Source of the DNA: Tillus elongatus | Taxonomy: Eukaryota; Arthropoda; Insecta; Coleoptera; Cleridae | DNA: 64,000 nt | Direction of reading: 5' to 3' | Assembly: GCA_964006375.1 (NCBI GenBank) | Contig: OZ023265.1 | Span: 167,548,533 to 167,612,532, forward strand | Shown: piece by piece, positions 21,066 through 36,378 of the stretch | Numbering within the stretch: the first letter of the stretch is position 1 | How the letters are laid out: every line of letters starts with the position of its first letter | Notes under the pieces: model-generated | What the model saw: only the letters and a program-made list of their open reading frames with translations | What the model was told of the DNA's origin: nothing | The model's database searches: none | Position numbers and translations under genes: made by a program

Positions 21066-21727
21066 TCGGGACAATAAAAGCATAATAATATTAATCGTGT
21101 ACGAGTATCGTATGTTAATATGTCAAAGTCATTAATACATAAATAGAATCCAGAAATACAGAATGTTCACAATAACTAATTATGGATCGTATGTCTTGCA
21201 TCAAAACAATACGTGACTATATGAACGTCGGTATCGCTAATTATCGCGGAAAAGCAGTGTAAACAAAAAGGCAAAAACATAAGATACAGAAGTCATCTTA
21301 AACTTAAGAAAGACGAAAGCAAATGTGTATTTTTAAAACAGTTTCAAATTCTTGGCGACTTGACAACGACTCAAGTCTAGAATGCTGAGCCAAGTATTAA
21401 AGAAAGCAAGAGTTGAAGAGACTCTTCCAAGGCCTTCTGGGATTATCATCGTCTGCAACTTGCCAAGCTGTGACTGGAACTAAGTCAAGGTCATTACGCT
21501 TGTAACACGCTTACAAGAAATGTTACAACAGTGTAGGAGTCACGCAGCAACCATAAAATTAATATCCTTTGGTGAATGTGTTTCACCATCAGGCTTGCAT
21601 AAAATGGCACTATAAAAATACACCAACAACACGAAATTCATTATCACAAGCAAACAATAACAAGTGTTACTACACAACCGCCCAAAAATTCGTGAAGCAG
21701 CAAGTACCCACGTTAAGATTGACTAAA
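21066..21727. other. Unassigned DNA
   Basis: No gene or repeat arm can be supported. The open frame at 21569-21772 runs into the T-element start and has no recognisable domain. Confidence 0.45.
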
Positions 21728-23430
21728 AAACATTTCGAGCCGCAGCAAGTGCGTTATAGTAGCGAATTATAAGAATTGTACACTACAATTATACGACATA
21801 TTAGTAAAGTTAATACTTCAAACTTAGACAGACCTTGAAGAACGATTTTAAAGGTCCTAGTACGCGCACATTTGAAGAATTCTTTCGAAAGTGTTACAAT
21901 CGATCTCTCTCTATTATCAAAAAAATCATGCATTCCAACTCCTTTTGAGAAAAATTCCCAAAACTCAATTTTCTATTAAGATAAAGAACTAAATTTTGCT
22001 ATATCTAGATAGTGTAAATATCTTTAAAAGATTTCCAGAAGGAAACTTAATTCATATTTAGAAAGTATAAGTATCTGCCAAATTATAAACGTAGCAGTTA
22101 TTTTTCCTTATTAATCGCCAGTATGATTACGTTTTAGTTAACCTAATCAAACTGGTTTTTTCAATATCAACAATAACAAAATTATAATTTCAGACTCAAA
22201 GGTGACAAACTTATTAAGGCGTTTTAAACAAAAATGAGATCTTGTTTAAAACGTATGAAATCTGTGCACTCCTGTTTCTCCAAATGTCAAAATAAAACAT
22301 AAAAAGCATACATTCATTATGCTGGATTCGATCGCGTAACCTTCTGCTTAGAAGACAACGACGCTGTCTCTGCGCCATGTAAGCACATGTTAGCTAACGT
22401 TTTGTTTACATGATAGTCCAGATCTGCTTCATGCCCGGGATATTATATTCAAAATATACGTAACAATTAATTACAGAATTAGTAGAATAACCATTAAAAC
22501 ACATCCCAAATTATAAACGTAGCAGTTATTTTTCCTTGTTAATCGCCAGTATGATTACGTTTTAGTTAACCTAATCAAACTGGTTTTTTCAATATCAACA
22601 ATAACAAAATTATAATTTCACAAAGGTGACAAACTTATTTAGGCGTTTTAAACAAAAACGAGATCTGGTTAAAAACGTATGAAATCTGTGCACTCCTGTT
22701 TCTCCAAATGTCAAAATAAAACATAAAAAACATACATTCATTATGCTGGATTCGATCGCGTAACCTTCTGCTTAGAAGACAACGACGCTGTCTCTGCGCC
22801 ATGTAAGCACATGTTAGCTAACGTTTTGTTTACATGATAGTCCAGATCGGCTTCATGCCCGGGATATTATATTCAAAATATACGTAACAATTAATTACAG
22901 AATTAGTAGAATAACCATTGAAACACATCCCAAATTATAAACGTAGCAGTTATTTTTCCTTATTAATCGCCAGTATGATTACGTTTTAGTTAACCTAATC
23001 AAACCGGTTTTTTCAATATCAACAATAACAAAATTATAATTTCAGACTCAAAGGTGACAAACTTATTAAGGCGTTTTAAACAAACATTAGATCTTGTTCA
23101 AAACGTATAAAATCTGTGCACTCCTGTTTCTCCAAATGTCAAAATAAAACGTAAAAAACATTGAGCTGGATTTGATCGCGTAACCTTCTGCTTAGAAGAC
23201 AACGACGCTGTCTCTGCGCCACGTAAGCACATGTTAATTAACGTTTTGTTTACATGATACTCCAGATCAGCTTCATGCCCGGGATATTATATTCAAAGTA
23301 TACATAATTAATTAATTACAGAAAATTAGGTAGTAGAATTACCATTGAAACACATCCCACGACTGTTTCGGGCTTATATGACGTCTTATGTTTAAGTTTA
23401 AAGATAAAAGAAACTATTTTATATCATCTA
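21728..23430 (+). mobile_element. T-element, long form, 3'-truncated, with tandem triplication
   Basis: The start is TTTCGAGCCGCAGCAAGTGC, then GTTATAGTAGCGAATTATAA. The left body (AATTGTACACTACAATTATA, CCTAGTACGCGCACATTTGA) matches copies at 37.5, 45.0 and 63.7 kb (the last inverted). A ~425-bp internal block is present three times in tandem (22081-23356). After CTTATGTTTAAGTTTAAAGA the similarity fades near 23430, before the (AT)n and hairpin end. It is non-coding. Confidence 0.7.
22081..23356. repeat. Three tandem ~425-bp units with tRNA-like heads
   Basis: The units begin at 22081, 22509 and 22933 (AATTATAAACGTAGCAG) with spacing 428 and 424. Each contains, on the minus strand, a tRNA-like segment (22320-22385, 22745-22809, 23165-23229): GGCGCAGAGACAGCGTCG as box A region, CTTCTAAGCAGAAGG as anticodon arm, and GCGATCGAATCCAGC as box B. 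The segment is followed downstream on that strand by a conserved ~240-bp body. Other T-elements carry one unit. Confidence 0.85.
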
Positions 23431-23685
23431 TAATGACATTTTAGTTAGTCACTCCATCTGCCAAAATTTTTTGGAAAAATTAAATATCTCAAAAACAATG
23501 GAAAATAGGAAAACAATTCAAATTACATCAGCTTCTAATTTTTACGTAGAATTTAAAAATGCAATAACACTTATAGGGTTCCATTTGAAAAAAAGTTATT
23601 GTCACTTACGGTTTAACCGGAAGTTATAGCGCATTGAAAATGTTATAGAAAAATAGACCGTATCGTATCATAGCTGCAACCAAAA
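23431..23685. other. Unassigned DNA
   Basis: AT-rich sequence between T-element pieces with no supported feature. Confidence 0.4.
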
Positions 23686-25212
<1,527 letters not shown>

Positions 25213-25226
25213 CTGCCCCCCTCCTT
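25213..25226 (-). promoter_or_regulatory. Polypurine tract of the Gypsy element
   Basis: The minus strand reads AGGAGGGGGGCAG directly against the 3' LTR. This is the expected site for plus-strand DNA priming. Confidence 0.75.
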
Positions 25227-28200
25227 AAGACTGTTCGTCCCGAACAGTATTTACCGGCCGCCAACTTGGGGGTTCGTTGCCTCGATAGGGACTCAACCTC
25301 TCTATGTGAACAACTTTTGGTTTAGTTCTTGGAGACAGCTGGATTCTGTAGACTAGGTCGTTAATTTTCTTAGTCACCAAGTATGGCCCTTCCCATGGTT
25401 TCTGAAGTTTGAGACTGAGGCCCTTTCTCCTTGTTGGTTGGTACAGCCACACTGCATCACCTTCCTTGAATGTATGGGGTGTTGCTCTGCGATCCAAGCG
25501 CATCTTCATCCGGTCACTGCTTAAGAGGAGCCTATCTCTGACACATCTGTGTATAGTGCGCAGTTTTCCTTCTAGGTCAGCGACATACTCAGGTAACGTA
25601 GCTAGGTCCGCTATGTCCTCGTTCGGTGGTGGTCTCGTCATGTCGATTGGTAACCGCATCTCTCTGCCGGTCAACATCATGGATGGAGTGTAGCCGGTAG
25701 ATTCATGCTGAGAGCTTCTGTAAGCTAGGAGGAACAGAGGTATCAACTTGTCCCAGGTTCTCTGATTCTCGTCAACAAACATAGCAAGATACTGATTGAT
25801 GGTCCTGTTATGCCGTTCTACCATGCCGTCTGATTGAGGGTGGAGTGGCGTTGTTCTCGTTTTCTTTATGCCTAGCAAGTCCATTAGGCTCTTCCAGACC
25901 TCTGATTCGAAATTCCGGCCCTGGTCGGTGTGAATCTCCAAGGGTACGCCATGCCGTGATATGACATTTTCCATCAGGGCTTCTGCCACGGTCGTTGCCT
26001 CTTGGTTGGGGATCGGCGCAACTTCAGGCCATTTCGAGAAGTAGTCCATCGCCACCATTATGTATCTGTTCCCAGACTCTGTGATGGGAAAAGGTCCTGC
26101 GATGTCTACGGCAACTCTCTCCCACGGTGTACCTGAGATGTACTGCATCATTTTTCCTCTGGATCGGGTCTTTGGTCCTTTCTTTGAAGCACATTGGTCA
26201 CACCTTTTGCACCATTCTTCCACGCTTCTTCGGCAGTTTATCCAATAGAAGCGGTCTCTAACTCTGGCAAGAGTCCTGTTGACCCCAAAGTGGCCTCCAC
26301 TTCTACTATTGTGTAACTCTTGAAGAACACTGCTTATGCACTCACTTGGCACAACGGTCTGGTATATACAGTCTCTACCATCGGCAGTTTCCCATTTTCG
26401 AGTGATCATGTCATTCTTTAGACACAATGAGTCCCATTGTAGCCAGTAGCCTTTAACCTCCGCCCCAAACCGGGACACATCGTGCCACTCAGGTCTTTTC
26501 CCCTTTTGTAGCCATTCTCTAATATTTTTCAAGTCTGGATCTGTCTTCTGTGCGGCTCTGATGTATTCAAGATTTACGTCTAGATCGGTGTTATTCTCCT
26601 GTCCTGCCACCAGTTGTTTGATCTGATGAGTTACTTTGTCGATATCTTTGTTCTCTTGTCGCTCGCAAAATTTACATTCATGCACTGAACATGGTCTTCT
26701 TGACAGGCTGTCTGCATTGGCGTGACTTCTTCCTTTTCGATGTTCAATCCGGAAGTCGTAGCTCTGCAGTTTCTCTATCCATCGGGCTATCTGTCCTTCG
26801 GGATTTCTAAAGTTCAGAAGCCATTGCAGAGCAGAGTGATCCGACCTCACGCGGAATGTTCTTCCATACAGGAAGCTGTGGAAATGTTCGATGGATCTTA
26901 CAACTGCCAGCAGTTCTTTCCGGGTTACACAGTAATTCCTTTCTGCTTTTCCAAACGTTTTGCTGAAGTAGCCTATCACAACTTCTTCTCCGGCTTGGAG
27001 CTGTGAGAGTACTGCCCCAATGCCATACTGGGAAGCATCGGTGTCCAGTATGAACAGTCCTTCGTCCCGAGGATAAGCCAGTATAGGAGCAGTGAGAAGA
27101 CGATGTTTGAGTTCTCTAAAAGACTCTTGGCAATCTGGTGACCAGATGAACTCAACCTTATTTTCAGTAAGGCTATGCAGAGGTTTCGCAATGCTGCTGA
27201 AGTACTTCACAAAGCGTCGGTAGTAGCTGCAAAGTCCCAGAAAACTTCTGACCTCATGTTTGTTCTTCGGCACAGGCCAGTCTCTTACTGCCTTTATTTT
27301 CTCTGGATCAGTTTCTATCCCTTTCTCAGAAACGACATGTCCGAGGAAACTCACTTTCTTCTGGAAGAGGACGCATTTCTTGGGATTGAGTTGCAGATTG
27401 GCACCTCTCAGCCTGGAGAAAACCTGCTTCAGATTCGACAGGTGTTCATCGAAAGTCCTTCCAATCACCATGACATCGTCGAGATACACCAGGCATGTTT
27501 CCCATGTAAGTCCCCTCAGCACTAACTCCATTAGTCGCTCGAAGGTGGCAGGAGCATTACATAAGCCGAATGGCATGACCTTGAATTGGTACAACCCATT
27601 CCCGGTTGAAAAAGCAGTCTTCTCCTTATCGTCTTTATGGAGTTCTACTTGCCAGTAGCCACTTTTCAGGTCTAATGTAGAGAACCACTTTGATCCGGCC
27701 AAAGTGTTCAAAGTGTCGTCGATCCGGGGCAGGGGATAACTGTCTTTCTTGGTGACATCATTCAGCTTCCTATAGTCCACGCAAAATCTCATAGTGCCGT
27801 CTTTCTTGGTGACCAAAACTACTGGGGACGACCAAGGACTATTAGACTCCTCAATCACACCATCTTCCAGCATTTCGTTAACCATCGCCTTGATTTCTGA
27901 TTGCTTGGCAAAAGGCAGTCTTCTCGGCGGCTGTCTAATTGGTCTTGCGTCGCCAGTATTAATTCTGTGTTGCACTAGACTCGTACGACCTGTGATTTTA
28001 TCTTGAGCGAAAATATCGGCCTCCTCCAATACGAACTTCAGGGCCATTTCCATCTCCATGTCGTTCAATTGGCCCCAAGAGTTCTTGAACCGCTCTACCA
28101 TTTCTACTGGCAGTCTTCTGTCTAATGCCGTGGGTGTCACCTTTCTTGACAACGTCACTCGGTCAATGGGCTCGCAAGTGGCGATAACCTCTCCTTTCTT

Positions 28201-28857
28201 CAATGTGACCCTGTTAGTCTGCACGTTAGCCACTCTTATGGGTATTGTCCTCTTCGGGTCTACTAAGCATCGTGCGACGAGGGCACCATCATGTCTATCT
28301 TTTAGGGGCTCCGCTATGAGAGCAGACATACCATCAAGTTTCTTCTCTAGCCTGGCTCTGACAATCTTCTCACTGTTACCAGGAATCCGTGTATCCTCGT
28401 CGACAATAAGTCTCACCCTGGGATTAGCTTCGCCTGCTGTTGGAGATAAATACAACTCTTCGTTACCGATTTTCAAGATCTTATTCTGGAAGTCTACTGA
28501 CAGGACATCGAAATCTTCCATTAAATCCAGGCCCAGAATAAATTCGTCGACGATTTCTGCGACTACAGCCCTTACCTGTAGCTCAGTACTGCCCAGCCTA
28601 ATGAAAACAGTGGCCTCTCCATGCACAGGTATCCTATCTCCTTTTGCCGTCTCCAACACAGGCTGTTTGTTGGTCGTGAGTGCCGACCTGTTTGGCAACA
28701 TGTCTGGACGTACAACGGATCTAGTAGCACCAGTATCGATGGTGAAACTGCATTGTCTTCCGTCTATGCTGCCAGGTATAACGAGGCTCTCGCGGTAGCG
28801 TCGGATAGTGGACCCTGACCTTGAGGCCTTGGGTCTCGCATGCCACGTGTCGCCCAC
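25225..28857 (-). CDS. pol: Gypsy Pol polyprotein (PR-RT-RNaseH-IN)
   Basis: 1210 codons without a stop. The aspartic protease active site DTGA is at residues 41-44. RT: LDLKSGYWQ (~395) and the catalytic YLDD (458-461). RNase H: LDTDASQYG (~604) and ELLAVV. Integrase: zinc-binding His 849/His 856 and Cys 886/Cys 889, then the DD35E triad at Asp 918, Asp 978 and Glu 1014 (35 residues between the last two). The C-terminal region with KPWEGPYLVTKKINDLVYRI resembles the GPY/F module of some Gypsy integrases. It overlaps gag by 137 bp in another frame, so frameshifting probably expresses it; the exact slip site is not identified. The listed Met need not be used. All catalytic residues checked are present, so it may be active. 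Confidence 0.95.
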   Translation of the reverse strand: MGDTWHARPKASRSGSTIRRYRESLVIPGSIDGRQCSFTIDTGATRSVVRPDMLPNRSALTTNKQPVLETAKGDRIPVHGEATVFIRLGSTELQVRAVVAEIVDEFILGLDLMEDFDVLSVDFQNKILKIGNEELYLSPTAGEANPRVRLIVDEDTRIPGNSEKIVRARLEKKLDGMSALIAEPLKDRHDGALVARCLVDPKRTIPIRVANVQTNRVTLKKGEVIATCEPIDRVTLSRKVTPTALDRRLPVEMVERFKNSWGQLNDMEMEMALKFVLEEADIFAQDKITGRTSLVQHRINTGDARPIRQPPRRLPFAKQSEIKAMVNEMLEDGVIEESNSPWSSPVVLVTKKDGTMRFCVDYRKLNDVTKKDSYPLPRIDDTLNTLAGSKWFSTLDLKSGYWQVELHKDDKEKTAFSTGNGLYQFKVMPFGLCNAPATFERLMELVLRGLTWETCLVYLDDVMVIGRTFDEHLSNLKQVFSRLRGANLQLNPKKCVLFQKKVSFLGHVVSEKGIETDPEKIKAVRDWPVPKNKHEVRSFLGLCSYYRRFVKYFSSIAKPLHSLTENKVEFIWSPDCQESFRELKHRLLTAPILAYPRDEGLFILDTDASQYGIGAVLSQLQAGEEVVIGYFSKTFGKAERNYCVTRKELLAVVRSIEHFHSFLYGRTFRVRSDHSALQWLLNFRNPEGQIARWIEKLQSYDFRIEHRKGRSHANADSLSRRPCSVHECKFCERQENKDIDKVTHQIKQLVAGQENNTDLDVNLEYIRAAQKTDPDLKNIREWLQKGKRPEWHDVSRFGAEVKGYWLQWDSLCLKNDMITRKWETADGRDCIYQTVVPSECISSVLQELHNSRSGGHFGVNRTLARVRDRFYWINCRRSVEEWCKRCDQCASKKGPKTRSRGKMMQYISGTPWERVAVDIAGPFPITESGNRYIMVAMDYFSKWPEVAPIPNQEATTVAEALMENVISRHGVPLEIHTDQGRNFESEVWKSLMDLLGIKKTRTTPLHPQSDGMVERHNRTINQYLAMFVDENQRTWDKLIPLFLLAYRSSQHESTGYTPSMMLTGREMRLPIDMTRPPPNEDIADLATLPEYVADLEGKLRTIHRCVRDRLLLSSDRMKMRLDRRATPHTFKEGDAVWLYQPTRRKGLSLKLQKPWEGPYLVTKKINDLVYRIQLSPRTKPKVVHIERLSPYRGNEPPSWRPVNTVRDEQS

Positions 28858-30268
28858 CTACACTGGCGTCAGGTCGTTTTCCCTGATGGCGCTCCCTGTT
28901 GGTATATTCTTGTCTTCTGCGAGCCACCTGTTGGGTTTGTAAGCACTGCCTACTTATGTGTCCTTTCCTACCACACTTGTAGCATTCTATGTCTGACCAA
29001 TCTGCTTTCGTCCTACGTGCTCCAACCGTTGCAGTGAGCTTGCTTATGGCTTCCTTCATCAACTTGATTTCTCGCCTTAGTTCCTCTGTCGTGTCTGCAT
29101 GGTCCTCTATCTCCTTCACTTCGCGCAGCCTGTTTCGGCGAGGTTGAGATGCATTCTTGGCTGCTTCAAATTCCAAACCATAAATGACGCAGTCCGTAAG
29201 TGTTTTGAACCTTCCGAGCCTTAAAGCTTGTTGCATTTCATTATCAAGTACCCCATCGATGAAGGTCTGGACGGTTATCTGGTTGACAAATTCTTCTGGG
29301 GCTTGGGGATATGCCAGTCGCACAAGTTTCTCCACTTCAGCACTAAATTCTTGCAGCGTCTCATTTGGCTTCTGGACCCTTGACTTTAGTTGTGTCTGGT
29401 AGACCTGGCTCATGTACTTGTTACCATATCTCAAATCTAGGGCCTGTATCACTGTTAAGTAGTTTTGCTGTTTCGACTCCGGGATGTTCTGGAGGATTTC
29501 TAGGGCTTTACCTCGAAGCGAGAGAATTAGAGCAGTTGCTGCCTGTTGTTCGCTCCACCCATTGCTGAGAGCCGCCGCCTCAAACTGCCTCCTGTACATG
29601 GGCCACGATGTTTCTCCGTCAAAAGTCGGCGGCTTCAAAGTTCCATGAGGCACGATTGGCATATCTTCTTCCCGACGATTTTGAACTGGGGACATTCCAG
29701 TAACTCCTCTTGGTTGAGTTCTGTCAGTCTGGCCCATCACCTGCTCTGTCAGTTCTCTATGTCTGACTTCTGTGCCTTTCATCATCATCTTCATTTGTTC
29801 TTTCAACCCTTCCACTTCTTCCCATCGTTTATTCAAATCATCTGTTACATTTTCTACTTTCTTGTCCACATTTTCTACTTTCTTGTCCACATTTTCTACT
29901 TTCTTGTCCACATTTTCTATTTGTTCGTTGATCTGTTCAATTTCTTCTTTTACATCGACTCTTATATTGTGGAACATACTTCGGAGCTCTTCTTTATCTT
30001 CTTGTCGCCTCTGTTCCTCCTCTTGTCGTCTTCTCTCGTCTTCTTCGCGCCGTCTTCTTTCATCTTCTTGTCGCCGTTGTTCGTCTTCTTCGCGTTGCCT
30101 CTTGAGGTCTTCTTTATCTTCTTGCCGCCGTCGTTCGTCTTCTTCGCGCCGTCTTCTTTCTTCTTCTTGTCGTCGTTGTTCGTCTTCTTCACGTTGCTTT
30201 TTCAGTAAGTCCATCAACTCTTTGATTTCAGCCATCTTGTCGTAGTCAGTCGATCTGGTGTTTACCAT
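28721..30268 (-). CDS. gag: Gypsy Gag polyprotein
   Basis: 515 codons. Residues ~15-100 are an extremely charged E/R/Q/K coiled coil with an internal duplication (REEDEQRRQE and EEDERRRQE units). Residues ~117-143 contain VENVDKK repeats encoded by tandem 21-bp units. A capsid-like region begins at PPTFDGETSWPMYRRQFE (~213) and includes LRGKALEILQNIP and LDLRYGNKY. The nucleic-acid-binding CCHC knuckle is CYKCGRKGHISRQC (429-442). Gag would form the cytoplasmic particle that packages the RNA. The start codon lies 44 nt after the primer-binding site and is the first ATG. Confidence 0.93.
   Translation of the reverse strand: MVNTRSTDYDKMAEIKELMDLLKKQREEDEQRRQEEERRRREEDERRRQEDKEDLKRQREEDEQRRQEDERRRREEDERRRQEEEQRRQEDKEELRSMFHNIRVDVKEEIEQINEQIENVDKKVENVDKKVENVDKKVENVTDDLNKRWEEVEGLKEQMKMMMKGTEVRHRELTEQVMGQTDRTQPRGVTGMSPVQNRREEDMPIVPHGTLKPPTFDGETSWPMYRRQFEAAALSNGWSEQQAATALILSLRGKALEILQNIPESKQQNYLTVIQALDLRYGNKYMSQVYQTQLKSRVQKPNETLQEFSAEVEKLVRLAYPQAPEEFVNQITVQTFIDGVLDNEMQQALRLGRFKTLTDCVIYGLEFEAAKNASQPRRNRLREVKEIEDHADTTEELRREIKLMKEAISKLTATVGARRTKADWSDIECYKCGRKGHISRQCLQTQQVARRRQEYTNRERHQGKRPDASVGGRHVACETQGLKVRVHYPTLPREPRYTWQHRRKTMQFHHRYWCY
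29848..29920. repeat. 21-bp tandem repeat inside gag
   Basis: About three and a half copies of a 21-bp unit (TTTTCTACTTTCTTGTCCAC plus one base on the plus strand). They encode VENVDKK heptads and extend the coiled coil without breaking the frame. Confidence 0.9.
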
Positions 30269-30311
30269 TTACAGCTAGCTTGCTTGTTCACTTCTTCACT
30301 CACTTATCCCA

Positions 30312-30325
30312 CACTTCTGACACCA
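30312..30325 (-). promoter_or_regulatory. Primer-binding site, tRNA-Leu type
   Basis: The minus strand reads TGGTGTCAGAAGTG three nucleotides inside the 5' LTR. This is complementary to the 3' end (including CCA) of an animal tRNA-Leu. The match ends at an inserted T in the following TGGGA. Confidence 0.75.
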
Positions 30326-30328
30326 AAT

Positions 30329-31203
<875 letters not shown>

Positions 31204-31299
31204 CACACAAACAATCAAATGAAGAAAACCGATTTTAAATTACAAAATACTAAATTTAACGATAATAATTATGTAAAAAATCAACTAAATTAAATGTTC

Positions 31300-32334
31300 A
31301 AATTGTGCAACGTTGGCTGCCTGACAGTAGCCAAGACGATGAATAAATTCTTTTTAAACATTGTCAATAACCTCAAGAGGATACGATGTATCTCTTCACG
31401 AATTCTTGCTTTTAAATATTCTACATTCTCCGCCTATTAACCTTGCTTTTTAAGTATCCCCACAATAAGTAATCTAGGGGTATCAAATCTGGCGATCTTG
31501 CTGGCCCCTCAATCACCCCCCTTCTTCATATCCAGCGATCCAGCACATCTAAATAAGCATGGACAGGTGTTGCATAATAGGGAGGTGCACCATCGTGTTG
31601 AAAGAAAATGTCATTTCTCGGAAGATCACGTTCCTCTATATCTGGATATAAAGTTATTAGTTCAGGAATAAGGTCGTCGCGAAGAAACAGCAAATATTTT
31701 GCACAGTAAGGTTCACGTCAAAGAAATAGGGACCCAGAATTCTTCCGTCGACTATGCCGCACCACACATTAACTTGCTGAGGACGTTGAGTGTGATACTC
31801 CATCGGGGATTCTCGGGAGCCCAATAACGGCAGTTTTGTCTATTGACATGGCCGTTGAAAACAAACGTAGCCTCGTCAGAAAAAAGTAAGTTTTTTATCA
31901 TTAGTGCATAGTTCTTGCATTTGCTCGTAGAATTGATTTCGTCGATCAAAGTCGTCTTCACATAGCTCATGAACAAGTCATACCTAAGGACGATAGTTTG
32001 CTTTGTTCATAATTTTGTGAACTGTGGACGCTGCCATATTGAAATCAGAAGCCAATTGATTAAGTGTTGAGTGATGATTTTCCTGTATTGCCAACAAAAC
32101 ATTAAGCTGATCTTCTTCTGATTTTGAAGGTCGACCAGATTTACGAAGATCACGAACATGCCCAAAGTTACGGTATTTAGACTCAATATTGCTTACCATG
32201 CTTTGGCTAATGGGATGCCGATCAGGATGAGTTTCATTGAACAATTCAACGACTTCTTTTTGGGTGAGCATCCTGTCTCCAAATCCGATCATGCGAAGTA
32301 TTTCAATTCGTTCTCGTTCGGTTAATTTAACCAT
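31300..32334 (-). pseudogene. Mariner-type transposase, frameshifted
   Basis: On the minus strand, Met at 32334 opens an intact HTH pair of 116 codons (LTERERIEILRMIGFG, QKEVVELFNETHPDRHPIS, LRKSGRPSKSEEDQLNVLL, STVHKIMNKANYRP). A frame change follows, then the first catalytic block (LLFSDEATFVFNGHVNRQNC, RYWAPENPR). Downstream frames show a DGAPPYYATP-like second-Asp region and ARSPDLIPLDYLLWGYLKKQ for the third Asp (about 31440-31510), then CQAANVAQFEH at the end. It resembles the 14.3-kb transposase in layout but differs in sequence. Clear terminal repeats were not identified. Confidence 0.8.
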
Positions 32335-32741
32335 TCTTTTATAAAATTACAAAAGTCACTACAGAATAAACACTTCAAACACACTGCTTTTGATAAACAA
32401 AAGATAAGAACTGGATAGATAACTCAAAAAACCGAAAATACTATTTACCGAAGTACGATTTCAAGTTTTTATCTGACAGCAATAAAAAACATTGCTGGAC
32501 TCCTAGGCTACTATCAGGCAGCCATACTTTTTGAAGATGTGTACGTAGAATGACACGCTCTTTCCAATGGCATGGTCGAAATTGGGGATTGCCATTTAAA
32601 AAAATTGTCGGTGACGTCATATCTCGAACAACGATGTCGTCACAAATATGGGTCCAAAAGTGTCTTTGTTTAAAACAAAATCGACGTGTCAGAAAAACAC
32701 TTTCAGAAATAATGAATTTATTCGTTACTTTTCGAAAGCAC

Positions 32742-32744
<3 letters not shown>
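32335..32744. other. Unassigned DNA beside mariner pseudogene
   Basis: May belong to the mariner element. GGCTACTATCAGGCAGCC at about 32512-32529 nearly mirrors 31314-31331 in the transposase 3' region (one mismatch). Otherwise no feature. Confidence 0.35.

Positions 32745-32824
<80 letters not shown>
32745..32824. repeat. (AT)n microsatellite
   Basis: AT run to the left of the hAT-like element. Confidence 0.97.
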
Positions 32825-35075
<2,251 letters not shown>

Positions 35076-36190
35076 TTTTTAAATTCTCTTCGTTATTTTA
35101 GAACAAAGAATCTTATGTTGTATTTCCAAATATTTACCTGCCATTTCCAAATGACACTAAATTAAACCTAGGTCGCCATTTAAAAAAAGTCATGATGGCG
35201 GCCTCTTACCAACACCAGTCGCACAAAACAAATGAAAATCATATTAAAATATGGGTATTTATGTATAATTTAACCCCACCAAGTGTCAAATCTAAATGTC
35301 AAATCATTCTTGCATAATGCCACTAGGTGTAATACTATTCACATACCCTGTATGCATCCCAGCGATATCTTAAAAAATACTTAAGCAATTGGGCGAGTTC
35401 GTTAATCAGCCCAATCCGACCAGATTTCACAAAATAAACAAGTTTTCCTCAAAAAAAAAATAATAATAATAATAATGTAAGTTTCCGAGGATAATAAAGC
35501 TGTGTTGATGAAATTTCATACACATATCGCCTGATAGTAACTAATGCAGATAAAAAATTTAAGTTTCCATGTTAATGGAAAAGTAGGTTATTAGGGTTCG
35601 AAATAAATTCGTTACCATAACGCAACTACTGCATTGGACTTTTTATAACCAATATTTTATAAGATTAAAACATCAACGGATTAAGCACTCTTAAACGGTC
35701 GGCCCGTCTGTAGGTCTTCACCAAAATCACAAGACAAGAAGCAAATTTTTAATTTGTGACAATTAAATGTCATACTTTTCTTTTCCTTGGAGTAAGTCCC
35801 TCGTGGTAGAATGTATTTATGCAACCAGCATTATCAACGAATGCAGCATCAAACATTCATCCTCGCTAACGTCGTAGGCTGAAAATAAATCACATATCAT
35901 ATTCCTGCTACACAAGTTACTAATAATTAATGGACGAACTGCGTTTCAGAATTCAGACGAGCCTCCACTGACATGCGCAAAGCAGGACAATCGCACCACC
36001 TACTAAAGAAAGTGGCCGCCTATGCGATAATAATATGATATCAATGGTGACGTGATCAGTAGCACGATCACTATATGGTCTTAGAGGTGTGGCCAGGTCT
36101 GGACAAATCTCCCTAGACATAGATACAAAACTTGTAAATGATCGGCCTTGTCGAGAACAAGTTTTTAATTCTATTCTATGTAACAGTCTT
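35076..36190. other. Unassigned DNA, one decayed T start motif
   Basis: 35603-35640 is a degraded inverted start motif (TTACCATAACGCAACTACTG). A TAA run lies at about 35460-35476. No gene is recognised. Confidence 0.4.
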
Positions 36191-36191
36191 A

Positions 36192-36372
36192 AGTCACTAA
36201 GTAGATATTGGAACCTGTGATGAGCACTGATAAGTACCTCGGAAAACCCAACTCTTCACAACACATCTTTTTAAAGACATGACGATCGTCTCAGTAACAA
36301 AATTACGTCATCAGAGGGTGACAAATTCTAAACTACTTAAAACTAAACGTCACCTTTTATACTGAGTATTAG
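36192..36372 (-). mobile_element. PLE 3' end with degraded alpha hammerhead
   Basis: The minus strand carries the tail landmarks TGTTGTGAAGAGTTGGGTTT and GTGCTCATCACAGGTTCC. It also has the hammerhead core CTGATGA (36314-36308), but GAGA replaces GAAA, which should abolish activity. Stem III and the GTC site are kept. No second arm is visible. A LINE-1w fragment follows immediately. Confidence 0.7.
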
Positions 36373-36378
36373 GTTCAA

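Noticed and set aside
22320..22385. Functional tRNA gene
   Set aside because: Box A/B-like motifs are present, but acceptor and T stems do not pair, and the segment recurs inside a repeated element.
21728..23430. CRISPR-like array
   Set aside because: Units are ~425 bp, contiguous and without unique spacers, in clearly eukaryotic transposon DNA.
28058..28798. 246-codon plus-strand frame opposite gag/pol, and 29546-30208
   Set aside because: Antisense shadows of the intact Gypsy frames. No domain, and composition mirrors the coding strand.
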